Shown here: positions 23,521 to 31,705 of the stretch, in pieces
How positions within the stretch are numbered: the first letter of the stretch is position 1
How the letters are laid out: every line of letters starts with the position of its first letter
Source: a virus
Reading direction: 5' to 3' (one strand)
DNA length: 57,551 nt
IMG/VR virus record: IMGVR_UViG_3300043449_001137
Coordinates: 1 to 57,551 of that record
Notes under the pieces: model-generated
Database searches by the model: none
Seen by the model: only the letters and a program-made list of their open reading frames with translations
Told to the model about the DNA's origin: nothing
Position numbers and translations under genes: made by a program

Positions 23521-24513
23521 TTAGGCTTGACGGCTACGAATCATCTTAAGGATGTCGTCAACACTTGGCTTTGCGCCAGCTTCGGCTGCGGGTGCTGGTG
23601 CTGGTGCTGGTGCTGGTGCTGGTGCTGGTGCTGCCGCTTGTGCAACTGGTGCAGGACGGGCCGCAGGAGCTGCCTTAGGTGCCGGAGTATCCTCATCTGC
23701 TTCACCAGCTGGTGCGTTGGCAATCTGAACACCGCTTGGGCGATAGAATTTGCCCCACTGTTCTGGATCGTACAACTTACCTTCAACGGAAGCTTCGAAC
23801 ATTTCAAAGATTGCTCTTTGTTCGTCGATGCCCGGACGCTTTGGCATAAAGTCGTTCAAGTTAAACAAGCCATGTGTAGCGATTGCTTGCAGTTCTTCTT
23901 CATTCAAGCCACGCTCTTTACGGGCCCAGCCAGAAGTAGAGTAGTCAGCATAACCACCTTTTTGTGTCTTGTTCAAGCGGAAGTCTGTACCTGCTTGGTA
24001 GTCAGTTGGAATATTTTCCATGTCAGGATCCATCAACGCTTGCTTGATAAGCGTAAAGATTTGTGGACTGATCACAAAGCGGCGGATTGGATTTTCTGGA
24101 ACGCTGTCTTCTTCCATTGGGCTGTTTACAACGAAGCCTTGGAAAACGTACGAACGCTTCTTCCAGTATGTGCGGCCAAGTGCTTCCATGTTAGGGTCTT
24201 TGAACCATGGACGGATAGTTGCGTGAACTGGACATGTTTCGCCCCACATTTCAACGCAAGGTACTTGTACAAATACTTTTTTGTTTTCGTCTTGCCCAGC
24301 GACACCAGCGAATGGGATCTTGATCATCTGACGTTCACGCCAAAAGAATGTGTTTGTTTCGTCTGCGTCTGGGAGGAATCGAAGTGAGGCCGAAGTGCCT
24401 TCTGGGATGTTCCAGTGTGCGTAAATGGAATTGTCTCCACCACCTTGTTTAGTACCACTGGATTTTTGTGCTTGCTCTGCTAATCGAGCGCGAATTTCTG
24501 CTAATGTTGCCAT
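23521..24513 (-). CDS. 32: gp32-type single-stranded DNA-binding protein
   Basis: 330 residues (T4 gp32 301). Coats single-stranded DNA during replication and recombination. The basic, helical N-terminus (LAEIRARLAEQAQKSSGTK) would be the cooperative-binding arm. The core contains IYAHWNIPEGTSASLRFLPD and a likely zinc site C86, C94, H97 (VPCVEMWGETCPVH). FRLNKTQKGGYADYSTS matches the family core. The acidic C-terminal part has a linker of alternating Ala-Pro encoded by a hexanucleotide repeat, then PSVDDILKMIRSRQA. The leader contains a Shine-Dalgarno AAAGG, and a sigma70 promoter lies upstream. Confidence 0.93.
   Translation of the reverse strand: MATLAEIRARLAEQAQKSSGTKQGGGDNSIYAHWNIPEGTSASLRFLPDADETNTFFWRERQMIKIPFAGVAGQDENKKVFVQVPCVEMWGETCPVHATIRPWFKDPNMEALGRTYWKKRSYVFQGFVVNSPMEEDSVPENPIRRFVISPQIFTLIKQALMDPDMENIPTDYQAGTDFRLNKTQKGGYADYSTSGWARKERGLNEEELQAIATHGLFNLNDFMPKRPGIDEQRAIFEMFEASVEGKLYDPEQWGKFYRPSGVQIANAPAGEADEDTPAPKAAPAARPAPVAQAAAPAPAPAPAPAPAPAAEAGAKPSVDDILKMIRSRQA
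23591..23632. repeat. (GGTGCT)7 microsatellite in gene 32
   Basis: Seven perfect copies of GGTGCT, encoding the Ala-Pro linker of gp32 on the minus strand. Copy number may vary between isolates without a frameshift. Confidence 0.97.
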
Positions 24514-24565
24514 AATGTTTTACCTTTAATGAGTTAAGTTTGAGTGTTAAGCCCTATAGCGGACT

Positions 24566-24601
24566 AAAACAACACATGCGTTTTCTTTGTGCATGTGTTG
24601 T
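24566..24601 (-). terminator. Terminator-like hairpin upstream of gene 32
   Basis: 11-bp stem ACAACACATGC/GCATGTGTTGT (24569-24579 with 24591-24601), 11-nt loop, followed by TTTT on the minus strand. It would end transcripts of the 24659-25525 gene. It touches the -10 of the gene 32 promoter, so new transcripts begin within its right arm. Confidence 0.7.
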
Positions 24602-24630
24602 ATTATACTTATGATCTAGAATTAAAGCAA
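24602..24630 (-). promoter_or_regulatory. Sigma70 promoter of gene 32
   Basis: TTGCTT (24625-24630), 17-bp spacer, TATAAT (24602-24607) on the minus strand, giving a leader of about 80 nt. Confidence 0.72.
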
Positions 24631-24658
24631 TAGGCTTTTTCGCCTTATTTCGGACAAA

Positions 24659-25525
24659 TTAGCCGAAAAGGCGATTTAAGGAAGATTCAAGGTCAGCAAC
24701 TGCTTCAGACACCATGTCGTTAGGTTTGATTGGTGCTTGGCCAGGTTCGTTAGCTGGAAGTTGGTATTCAGTGATACCACTTAGGTCGCCTGTACGTGCG
24801 GCACGTTCCATCATGCGCTTTAGCATAATGACTTCGTTCTTACCGCGGGTACGGATATTGGATACTTGATCCGTTTCTTCTAGACGCTTGCTCCAGCGTA
24901 GAAGTTCCATAATGTCTTTGCGACGACGGGAGATTTCAACAATCTTGGTGCCAAGTTCGTCCCAAGGTTTGCCGCCAGATTCAACGTGCAGAGCCATAAC
25001 ACGAGCACCTAACAAGTGGTTGTATGGGAAACGGAAACGCTCGCCATCCTTTTCTACGAACAGGGCTTGAATGTTGCGGCTACGTGCGCCAGGCTTTTCC
25101 TCAGTTACTGACTTAGTGTGAGCCAAACGAATCTGTGTGCTACCTAATGGATGGTAGCTGATCTTTAAACTGTTACGACCTTCTGTAACTGTTTCTGTGC
25201 GGTGAGCCATTTTCTTTGGTTCAATATCGCCTTCGTAACTACGGATAGTTGTGCCGTACAAATAACGTCTAGCAACTGCTTGCACACGCGGTTTAAATTC
25301 TTTCTTAAACCACTCTACGTCAGTAGTACTTGGATCATACCATACTTCAACGTCAGTGTTGTCGTAGTTGACCATAACCATAATGTTTTGGTCTGGTACG
25401 TATTGATAAACTGCTTGCTCCTGGTCAAGAGTGCCTTTACCATCTACATCTTTAAATGTAGAATTGTGGCTTACCCCTGCTACTGTAGCGGCTAGTTCTT
25501 TGGTTAGTTGTTCTCTTGTAGGCAT
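24659..25525 (-). CDS. Hypothetical protein with clamp-tail-like C-terminus
   Basis: 288 residues, no family recognised with confidence. Central beta-rich part (YQYVPDQNIMVMVNYDNTDVEVWYD), then a basic helical part (EISRRRKDIMELLRWSKRLEE). It ends ESSLNRLFG, similar to the short C-terminal tails by which T4 late-transcription and replication proteins bind the sliding clamp. No Shine-Dalgarno; CTAAATA ends 5 nt before the ATG. It lies between terminase and gp32. Confidence 0.78.
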   Translation of the reverse strand: MPTREQLTKELAATVAGVSHNSTFKDVDGKGTLDQEQAVYQYVPDQNIMVMVNYDNTDVEVWYDPSTTDVEWFKKEFKPRVQAVARRYLYGTTIRSYEGDIEPKKMAHRTETVTEGRNSLKISYHPLGSTQIRLAHTKSVTEEKPGARSRNIQALFVEKDGERFRFPYNHLLGARVMALHVESGGKPWDELGTKIVEISRRRKDIMELLRWSKRLEETDQVSNIRTRGKNEVIMLKRMMERAARTGDLSGITEYQLPANEPGQAPIKPNDMVSEAVADLESSLNRLFG

Positions 25526-25530
25526 AGTTA

Positions 25531-25537
25531 TATTTAG
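25531..25537 (-). promoter_or_regulatory. Late promoter against the start codon
   Basis: CTAAATA on the minus strand, 5 nt before the ATG at 25525, directly after the terminase stop. Confidence 0.6.
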
Positions 25538-27088
25538 TTATAGGAAGCCAATTGGCATTGGTCTTAATACTTCATCTGTACCTGCATTTACAAGTCTGTC
25601 ATACGTGCCTGTGTCCCAAGTCATAACAACTTCTGTCATACGTAGCACTAATATAGTTGCCATAACTAGGTCATCAGTTTCCCCTTCTTTAGCGGCAAAA
25701 CTGGCACCCCTGGCAATAAAGTTCTTTAGCTCACGTAGCAAGTTATGACTGTAAATTGTCATCTTATCGCTTTCGACGTAGTTCTTTAAACGCATACAAG
25801 CTGTGATTTTAGTCTTGTGTGTGGTATTGAAACCTCTACGTCCGCGACTTTGGCCAGCACGACGAATTTCCTGTACAAACGTACCCGGGATATGTTCTTC
25901 GCCAAATTCTCGAATACTAATTAGGGCTGCTTCGCCAATGGTGTTGTTTTCAACTGACCAGTATAGTTCTACGTTGCCTTTAGTTTCATCTTGCATCCAC
26001 TTTAAAATAGAAACAAGTGTGCGAAGCTGTCCTTGGATATCAGTTTTGTTATGTTGCCATTCTGCTACTTGTTCTAGCTCTGGTAGCTTAAACACTTGAA
26101 TAGCCGCAGGGTCCCCGCCTGTGCCTAAACTTGGATCCCATCCAATTACGTATGCGCTTTGTTGTTGTGGATATCTATAAATGCGGACTTGACCCATCTT
26201 ACCATTTGGATCTTTGCTTTCCATTGTAATCAACTTCATCGAGTTGACTAGCGTTTCGTCAGCAATAACGAATTCACATTCGTGTTCGCGTAGGAATCGT
26301 TCTTCGCCGATCTTTACACGTTCTGTTGCGGCCCATGCTTCATCACGATCTGGGTGGGCGCTCCAGATAAACTTAATACTTGCGAAACCGTTGCGGCCTA
26401 GCTTTTGCGGATTACCATACTCATCAATGTTCTTGGTAGCATCTTTCCAAATACGAGCAAACTGGTCATCGTCTTGGTTAGGCGTAGAAGTGATAATACA
26501 CTTACCACCAGTTGACAATGTAGGAGAGATAGAAGTCCAGAACTCGCTAGCAATACGCGGCTTGACGAATGCAAACTCGTCACAATAAATTAGGGACAAT
26601 GACATACCACGAGCAGTTGTTTCTGTTGTGGTAGTTGAGATAATACGGCTACCGTTGTCAAAGTCAATGCTACCTTTGTTATAACTTGTAGCGCCTGCTT
26701 TTAAAAATTCAGGAAGTGTTTCGTATGTGTAACGAACACGTTGCATAATTTCTTGTGCGCCTGCAAACTTGTGTGCGGCAATAAGAATAGTTTGATCTGC
26801 CATGAACATAGCACGCCATACCAAGTATGCGGCTGCACATGCAGTCTTGCCCATTTGACGACCCAGCATGTTAATACTATAGCGATTCTCATGGTAACAC
26901 ATGATGAGTTCGCGTTGATAATCAAACAGTTTAAATTTTACTTTACCTTTTGTAGGATGCTGTACCCAGCAATAGTTGTCAATGAAGTATACTGGGTCTG
27001 TAGCGCAGATGGCAAGTTCACGGACATGTTCGTCCGTGAACTTCTCTACTTTGAAAGGTGTCTTTACAAAAGTATTTTCAGTTGGCAC
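25538..27088 (-). CDS. 17: Terminase large subunit gp17
   Basis: 516 residues (T4 gp17 610). Motor that packages DNA into the prohead and cuts concatemers. The ATPase domain has GRQMGKT at 76-82 (Walker A variant), LIYCDE at 166-171 (Walker B plus catalytic Glu) and the coupling motif ITSTPN near 199-204. The nuclease domain starts at VIGWDPSLGTGGD and contains EGETDDLVMATIL. The start is GTG at 27088, fixed by a strong AGGAGG five bases upstream. Two acidic proteins separate it from the gp16 gene. Confidence 0.96.
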   Translation of the reverse strand: MPTENTFVKTPFKVEKFTDEHVRELAICATDPVYFIDNYCWVQHPTKGKVKFKLFDYQRELIMCYHENRYSINMLGRQMGKTACAAAYLVWRAMFMADQTILIAAHKFAGAQEIMQRVRYTYETLPEFLKAGATSYNKGSIDFDNGSRIISTTTTETTARGMSLSLIYCDEFAFVKPRIASEFWTSISPTLSTGGKCIITSTPNQDDDQFARIWKDATKNIDEYGNPQKLGRNGFASIKFIWSAHPDRDEAWAATERVKIGEERFLREHECEFVIADETLVNSMKLITMESKDPNGKMGQVRIYRYPQQQSAYVIGWDPSLGTGGDPAAIQVFKLPELEQVAEWQHNKTDIQGQLRTLVSILKWMQDETKGNVELYWSVENNTIGEAALISIREFGEEHIPGTFVQEIRRAGQSRGRRGFNTTHKTKITACMRLKNYVESDKMTIYSHNLLRELKNFIARGASFAAKEGETDDLVMATILVLRMTEVVMTWDTGTYDRLVNAGTDEVLRPMPIGFL

Positions 27089-27101
27089 AAGGGCCTCCTA
27101 A

Positions 27102-28259
27102 TTACTTCTTGCGGCTGATAGACTCAGCAACAAACTTTCGGTATTCGCCCATTGCGTCTTGGAATTTCTGCTCAACAGTAGATTCTTCTAAACCCATTGG
27201 ATTTTCACCTTGGTTGTTAGCACGGTTTGCACCGTATGCTTTATTACCTGCACCGTCACCTTTGCCACTTGGTAAAGAATCAAACTCAGTTGGCTCGTTC
27301 ATCGAAGTGCCTTCTGGGCTGTTCATTAATTTGCTTTCAGCAAAACCAGATAGCTTCATAATGCGACCTAGTTCGTCTGTGTATGCTTCACCTTCGTATA
27401 CACCTTGGCCGAATACAGAGTTAGTTGCAGGAGCTTCTTCCTTAACTTCTTTGTCTTTGTCTGCCCAGTCTGGTACACCGTCACCATCAGCATCTGGCTT
27501 CTTGTTGTCGTCTTTGTCGTCAGCTTTATCTTCAGCTGGCTTGTCACCGTTCTTCTTAGCAATCATTTTTGCAAATGCGGCTTTTTGTGCGGCGCTTTGT
27601 GCTTCGTTAGTTACACCAGCTAATTGAAGAATACGTGCTGTTTCTTCGTCTAGTTCTTCTGACTCGCCAACTTCTTTCTTAGCCGCTTCGTCATCGGCTT
27701 TTTTACGAGCTTCTTCTTCGCTGTCGGTTTCTGTACCGCCATATACGCCAGAACCTGCTTGGTGTGTTAAGCCAGTTGCAGTTTGCGTTACTTTACCACC
27801 TTTAGAAGTGTATGACGTATCACCGACCGCTTCTTCAACATCGTCTTCTTCTTCAGATTCTTCCTCTTCAGATTCGCCGCCTTGTTCTGCTTCATGATCA
27901 GCCATGTCATGGTCACCATCGCCATCAACATCGCCTGGTACATCGTCTGCTGCCACTGTAGGTTCTGCACCGACATACATAACTGCTGGCTCTTCGGCAC
28001 CTGGCATTTCGCCTGGCATCTCAGCAGGCCCGTCGGCCGCAACGCCACCAACTTGAATACCTGCTAGTTTTAAGATGTTTGCAATTTCATCGGCGCTGTC
28101 TGTTGTAACGCTAATGTTCTTGCCCGGCATGTTAATGGTAACAGTCATTGGGCCTTCGCCTTCAGGAGTCTGACCAGTTACACCAGCCATATCATCCCAG
28201 CATTCACCAATGCCTTCTTTGGCAATACGGATGCTTTCATTTACTTGTTTCTTAGTCAT
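27102..28259 (-). CDS. Acidic repeat protein with LAG[IV]-type motifs
   Basis: 385 residues, very acidic and of low complexity, no family recognised. Three copies of a short amphipathic motif: EIANILKLAGI (58-68), ETARILQLAGV (206-216) and ELGRIMKLSGF (296-306). Two Asp-rich loops (VDGDGDHD at about 111-118; DADGDGVPDW at about 256-265) resemble calcium-binding loops. A KKNGDKPAEDKADDKDDNKK linker is charged. The related ending LRKLAGIKI of the gp22 scaffold in this window suggests a prohead-related role. It starts one base into the stop of the gene upstream. Confidence 0.78.
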   Translation of the reverse strand: MTKKQVNESIRIAKEGIGECWDDMAGVTGQTPEGEGPMTVTINMPGKNISVTTDSADEIANILKLAGIQVGGVAADGPAEMPGEMPGAEEPAVMYVGAEPTVAADDVPGDVDGDGDHDMADHEAEQGGESEEEESEEEDDVEEAVGDTSYTSKGGKVTQTATGLTHQAGSGVYGGTETDSEEEARKKADDEAAKKEVGESEELDEETARILQLAGVTNEAQSAAQKAAFAKMIAKKNGDKPAEDKADDKDDNKKPDADGDGVPDWADKDKEVKEEAPATNSVFGQGVYEGEAYTDELGRIMKLSGFAESKLMNSPEGTSMNEPTEFDSLPSGKGDGAGNKAYGANRANNQGENPMGLEESTVEQKFQDAMGEYRKFVAESISRKK

Positions 28260-28864
28260 TATTTTTCTCCCTTGCCTGGAACAGCAATGTTATTTTGTTT
28301 TGTACCGATTGGGCTAGTCTTGCCATCGGCTGGGCCTTCATAGTCAGGTCCCGATGTGATTTTACCAACGTTTTGTGTAATGTTAGCTTTACGCTCTTTA
28401 CCGGCTTTGTCAGCGGCGGCCAATGTATCTTGATTGTACTTGTCTCCAACTGTGTCAGCGCAAGTACTACCAGCTTCAGAGTCATTACCAATCAGTGGCT
28501 TGTATTCACCTTCTGGTTTTTCTTCTTCAATTTGCTGTTCAATTGGTTCGTTACGACCAAATACTTTAAGTACTCCGTCTGCAACGTACATTAGACTTTT
28601 TAGCTCGCCTTCCAATACTGGAGGGCTAACTGGTAAGCGTGTTACTACATCAACAATAACAATTTCATGACCACCAAGTTGTGGAAAGTCCATTGGAACT
28701 GCTTGTAACATTAGCTTTTCTGGGCGGCCAACTTCTAGTGCATCATACTTTTTCATATGGCGCTCTAGAGATTCAAGTTGGCGATCTGACGGCTGGAATG
28801 CCATCTTAACACGGTAGCGGTGTTCGCGCTGTAACTGATTAATATACTCTAATAGTGTGGGCAT
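28259..28864 (-). CDS. Hypothetical protein, probably virion assembly
   Basis: 201 residues. The first 115 residues look folded (LLEYINQLQREHRYRVKMAFQP.., HEIVIVDVVTRLPVSPPVLEG); the rest is polar and probably disordered (PIEQQIEEEKPEGEYKPLIGN). No family recognised. Late-like ATAAATA lies 20 nt upstream with a GAGAGGA Shine-Dalgarno. It sits between gp16 and gp17. Confidence 0.78.
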   Translation of the reverse strand: MPTLLEYINQLQREHRYRVKMAFQPSDRQLESLERHMKKYDALEVGRPEKLMLQAVPMDFPQLGGHEIVIVDVVTRLPVSPPVLEGELKSLMYVADGVLKVFGRNEPIEQQIEEEKPEGEYKPLIGNDSEAGSTCADTVGDKYNQDTLAAADKAGKERKANITQNVGKITSGPDYEGPADGKTSPIGTKQNNIAVPGKGEK

Positions 28865-28884
28865 AATTAAATCCTCTCATAAGA

Positions 28885-28891
28885 CTATTTA
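28885..28891 (-). promoter_or_regulatory. Late promoter (ATAAATA)
   Basis: ATAAATA on the minus strand, 20 nt before the ATG at 28864, overlapping the gp16 stop. Confidence 0.6.
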
Positions 28892-29391
28892 TTATGACCG
28901 ACGCTCTTTAGGATTGCTTGCACGATATCATTGCGATTTCCCATCAATCCGCCTTCTGTTGCGTCTAATACGTTACCAGAATCTGAGTTCTTTTCCTCTC
29001 GATCCATACGTGCTTTACGCAACTGCAATTCAACCATTTTTAGCTTTTTATCTATTTTGGCTGTTTTTGCATCCACTGCTGTTTTCAACAGTTGGGCGGC
29101 AACTTCAAAAATCTTGCCTGCATTTCTATCGTCTACGTTAAATCCCAAATCCATCAAACGCTCGCTTTGTTCTTGCGCGGTGTTTGCTAACTTGTCTAGC
29201 TCACGCTCTGCTGTTGCCATGTCTGTTACAGTAGGCAATGCAATATCAACACGGTTTGCCATGTCAATAGTAGCGGTAGCTACATCAAGCTGTTGCTGAA
29301 TTTCTTCAGAAACTTCTGGTTGTGTGTGGTCTGAAGCAGTTGCTTCCTCAATAGGTGGGAAACCAAATACTTCTTCTAATTTCTTAGTCAT
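28885..29391 (-). CDS. 16: Terminase small subunit gp16-like
   Basis: 168 residues (T4 gp16 164). Regulates the large terminase and recognises DNA for packaging, usually as a ring. The central helical hairpin (RNAGKIFEVAAQLLKTAVDAKTAKIDKKLKMV) is the typical gp16 oligomerisation region. The ends are polar. Proximity to gp17 supports the call. No Shine-Dalgarno; the late element ATAAGTA ends 5 nt before the ATG. Confidence 0.78.
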   Translation of the reverse strand: MTKKLEEVFGFPPIEEATASDHTQPEVSEEIQQQLDVATATIDMANRVDIALPTVTDMATAERELDKLANTAQEQSERLMDLGFNVDDRNAGKIFEVAAQLLKTAVDAKTAKIDKKLKMVELQLRKARMDREEKNSDSGNVLDATEGGLMGNRNDIVQAILKSVGHNK

Positions 29392-29396
29392 GCACT

Positions 29397-29403
29397 TACT
29401 TAT
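29397..29403 (-). promoter_or_regulatory. Late-promoter-like element against the start codon
   Basis: ATAAGTA on the minus strand, 5 nt before the gp16 ATG. Confidence 0.5.
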
Positions 29404-29406
29404 GAC

Positions 29407-29856
29407 TTACTTACGGCGTTTGCGTGTTGGATTAGCGTTATTGTAGATGTCTTCTTCCGTTAGGATACGGAATGTTGCGCCCATGCGCTTGCACCAGATT
29501 TGTGCGGCTTGCCACTTGCACATATTAAGTGCTACTGCCATTTTTTCTTGCTGACTACGAGCAAGTTCCATGACTGCTTGTGCTTTGGGTTTGATTTCAA
29601 TGAGTTCAGCACGGTTAACTCCATTGACTTGGTACGTTACTAAAAAGTCTGGAACGTAATAGGTGTCTTTGCCTGTAAAGGGATTTTTATAAGGTATACG
29701 AACGCATTCGCTTGCCCAGCTTACTACACTAGGATGGTTGTCACAGAAACGCATAAACGTTAACTCCCAACCACTACGATACTTAGGAGTACCCTTACCT
29801 ACATACTTCTCTGGATTCAATATAGTGTAAAATCCTTGTGAATAGTTGTTAGCCAT
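29407..29856 (-). CDS. 4: Head completion protein gp4 (TnsA/PD-(D/E)XK-like fold)
   Basis: 149 residues (T4 gp4 150). Needed to finish DNA-filled heads before tail joining. The family pattern is clear: KYRSGWELTFMRFCDNHPSVVSWASE, IPYKNPFTGKDTYYVPDFLV with the acidic residue of a nuclease fold, AELIEIKPK with E-x-K, and KWQAAQIWCKRMGATFRILTEEDI. Overlaps the upstream stop by one base. Confidence 0.9.
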   Translation of the reverse strand: MANNYSQGFYTILNPEKYVGKGTPKYRSGWELTFMRFCDNHPSVVSWASECVRIPYKNPFTGKDTYYVPDFLVTYQVNGVNRAELIEIKPKAQAVMELARSQQEKMAVALNMCKWQAAQIWCKRMGATFRILTEEDIYNNANPTRKRRK

Positions 29857-30143
29857 TATAGTTCACGATTTGCTATTGGAGAAACTGCTACTGCTGTTTT
29901 CTTAGTGTAACGAATTGTATCAGGTAAGTTAGTGTTAATGTGATCAAGCACTGATTGATCTACATCTAATGTTCCTTTGCCTACTGCACGTTCGATAAGA
30001 GATTTAAAGTTGAGTTCAAGATCAATGCTTGCTTTCCACAGTGCCATGACAATTTGCTCAGCTGGAGAACGGCCAAGACCTAGGCTTAGTACTTGTTGTA
30101 CTGCGCGATCAAAATCAACTTGAGGTATTACTTTATATGCCAT
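29856..30143 (-). CDS. Small hypothetical protein next to gp4
   Basis: 95 residues, helical (DFDRAVQQVLSLGLGRSPAEQIVMALWKAS). No family recognised. Its position between a tube-fold protein and gp4 suggests a virion or assembly role, by context only. Confidence 0.75.
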   Translation of the reverse strand: MAYKVIPQVDFDRAVQQVLSLGLGRSPAEQIVMALWKASIDLELNFKSLIERAVGKGTLDVDQSVLDHINTNLPDTIRYTKKTAVAVSPIANREL

Positions 30144-30145
30144 GA

Positions 30146-31603
30146 TTAATAGTCCGTTGGTTTGTTAGTTTTCTTAACGTACTGTTGTTCTTTGTTAGCC
30201 TGGGCACTTGCTGTTGATGGATTATTATTAACACTTTGTGGTACATATCTATCTGTCATTGACCCGTCGGCGTTACGAGTACGCACTTGAGAACTATATC
30301 TTGGTGCTGTTCGCAATGCGTCTGCTTCTGCCATTTTTCTAGACGTTTCTTGTGATTGCAATGAGTTGTTCAGTGGAGGGTATTTTTCCAATCCAGCCAA
30401 GTACGCTTTCTTATATTCAGGATTCATTCCGCGATCTTCTTGAACATAAGCAGATTCCTTCTTGACAAATTCTTGATTGGCTGCGCTCAATGGTTTTCTG
30501 CTTTGTACTGATTCAGGTGTTTTAGGAACCGAGTCTTGTGTCTTATTAACTTCTGCAGGAGTTGTTGCTCCTGTACTTGGACTTACTGTACCTGCACGGG
30601 CAAGGCGAGCAGTTTCTGCATCAGATTGATTATTAGCTACTAAGGCTCGCTCTCGCTTTAGTGTTTCAATGTATCGTGCGTTTGGTGGTAATGTAGGATC
30701 GCTACCTCTGCTGAATCTAGCAATTTCTTTATCGTATTCAGCAGTTGATACGTATCGTGTTTTCTCAGCCGCTGGAAATGCTGTAGTACTTGCTGGTGCA
30801 GTTTGTGTTTTATTTCTATGTCGTGCTGATTGCTTGGTCAAGTTTGGATTACCCCATGCCGCGCCAAGTGGTCCGTTTTCTTCGCCGCCGGCTTGCACCC
30901 ATTTACTTGGTCCTGTTTCAACATTAGCGTCAGCCTTAGGCGGCTTTGTAATTGGTACCGATACAACAGACGGCTTTGATGGTGGCTTGGGCAATTTTTT
31001 AATGCCGGCGCCTTTGTCACCTTTTCGCGGTCCCTTAAATTCAAGACCTTTAACACCGTCTATGTTTAAATCCTCGTAACGAAGTGTGATTGTCCAAACA
31101 ACTGGGTCGCTTGTTGAGTAATCTAATGTGTCGTGTTGAGCATCAACAATGAATGCATTAAGCAATGTATAGACTTTATCGTCTCCCTCACCACTTAAAT
31201 TTTTCATTGTAATTTTTACTGTCAATGGCATTATGCCATTTTTCTTAGTAACGTCCGGTGAATCAAATTGCCCTTTAACAAATTCCCAAATCAAACTTTC
31301 AGCAACATCATTGGTCTGATCATAAAACGTCATAGTAATAGGTTCATAGTTCATTTTAGTCTGAACTATGGTTTTATGGTTATAAACGTTTACTACTTGT
31401 GTTTCGACAGAGAATCGTGGAAGCTCGCAGGTCTTTGCAACAAGTGGGCCAGTAGACTGTAGGCCTTTTGCTTCACCACCTTCGCCAAGTGACAATTCAA
31501 CTTCCCAAGCAAATTTTAAGTATGGGAATCCATTGCCTAGCGGACCAGAATTAACTTGCTTGTTGTTGAGTAAAAGTTTTGTTGCTAAATTTGTAAACGC
31601 CAT
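30146..31603 (-). CDS. Tail-tube-fold protein with long C-terminal extension (gp19 paralogue-like)
   Basis: 485 residues from M at 31603. The first 190 residues have the tube-protein pattern: LPRFSVETQVVNVYNHKTIVQTKMNYEPITMTFYD and YSTSDPVVWTITLRYEDLNI, parallel to gp19 next door. The remaining 290 residues are Pro/Lys/Ser-rich and probably extended. It may be a tube-initiator or another gp19/gp54-like tail protein. An in-frame start at 31663 exists, but its extra 20 residues are the translation of a perfect RNA hairpin, so 31603 is preferred. Confidence 0.78.
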   Translation of the reverse strand: MAFTNLATKLLLNNKQVNSGPLGNGFPYLKFAWEVELSLGEGGEAKGLQSTGPLVAKTCELPRFSVETQVVNVYNHKTIVQTKMNYEPITMTFYDQTNDVAESLIWEFVKGQFDSPDVTKKNGIMPLTVKITMKNLSGEGDDKVYTLLNAFIVDAQHDTLDYSTSDPVVWTITLRYEDLNIDGVKGLEFKGPRKGDKGAGIKKLPKPPSKPSVVSVPITKPPKADANVETGPSKWVQAGGEENGPLGAAWGNPNLTKQSARHRNKTQTAPASTTAFPAAEKTRYVSTAEYDKEIARFSRGSDPTLPPNARYIETLKRERALVANNQSDAETARLARAGTVSPSTGATTPAEVNKTQDSVPKTPESVQSRKPLSAANQEFVKKESAYVQEDRGMNPEYKKAYLAGLEKYPPLNNSLQSQETSRKMAEADALRTAPRYSSQVRTRNADGSMTDRYVPQSVNNNPSTASAQANKEQQYVKKTNKPTDY

Positions 31604-31614
31604 TGTGTTCAATG

Positions 31615-31640
31615 GAAAAGGGTTATTTCTAACCCTTTTC
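31615..31640 (-). other. RNA hairpin between a Shine-Dalgarno and the start of the tube-fold gene
   Basis: 11-bp perfect stem (31615-31625 with 31630-31640) and a GAAA tetraloop on the minus strand. AAGGAG (31644-31649) lies 3 nt before it and the ATG (31603) 11 nt after it. It may be a gp19 terminator, or may bring the Shine-Dalgarno close to the start. Confidence 0.75.
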
Positions 31641-31676
31641 TTTCTCCTTGTAAGGGCAAGCATTTCTGCTTACACT

Positions 31677-31683
31677 TACTTAT
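31677..31683 (-). promoter_or_regulatory. Late-promoter-like element (ATAAGTA)
   Basis: ATAAGTA on the minus strand between gp19 and the tube-fold gene. Predicted +1 is near 31671, before the hairpin. Confidence 0.45.
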
Positions 31684-31705
31684 CACTTATAGTTAAAGCG
31701 GACTA

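Noticed and set aside
23512-24387. Plus-strand frame rich in Cys and Trp opposite gp32
   Set aside because: It mirrors gp32 codons and the GGTGCT repeat; its composition is not protein-like.
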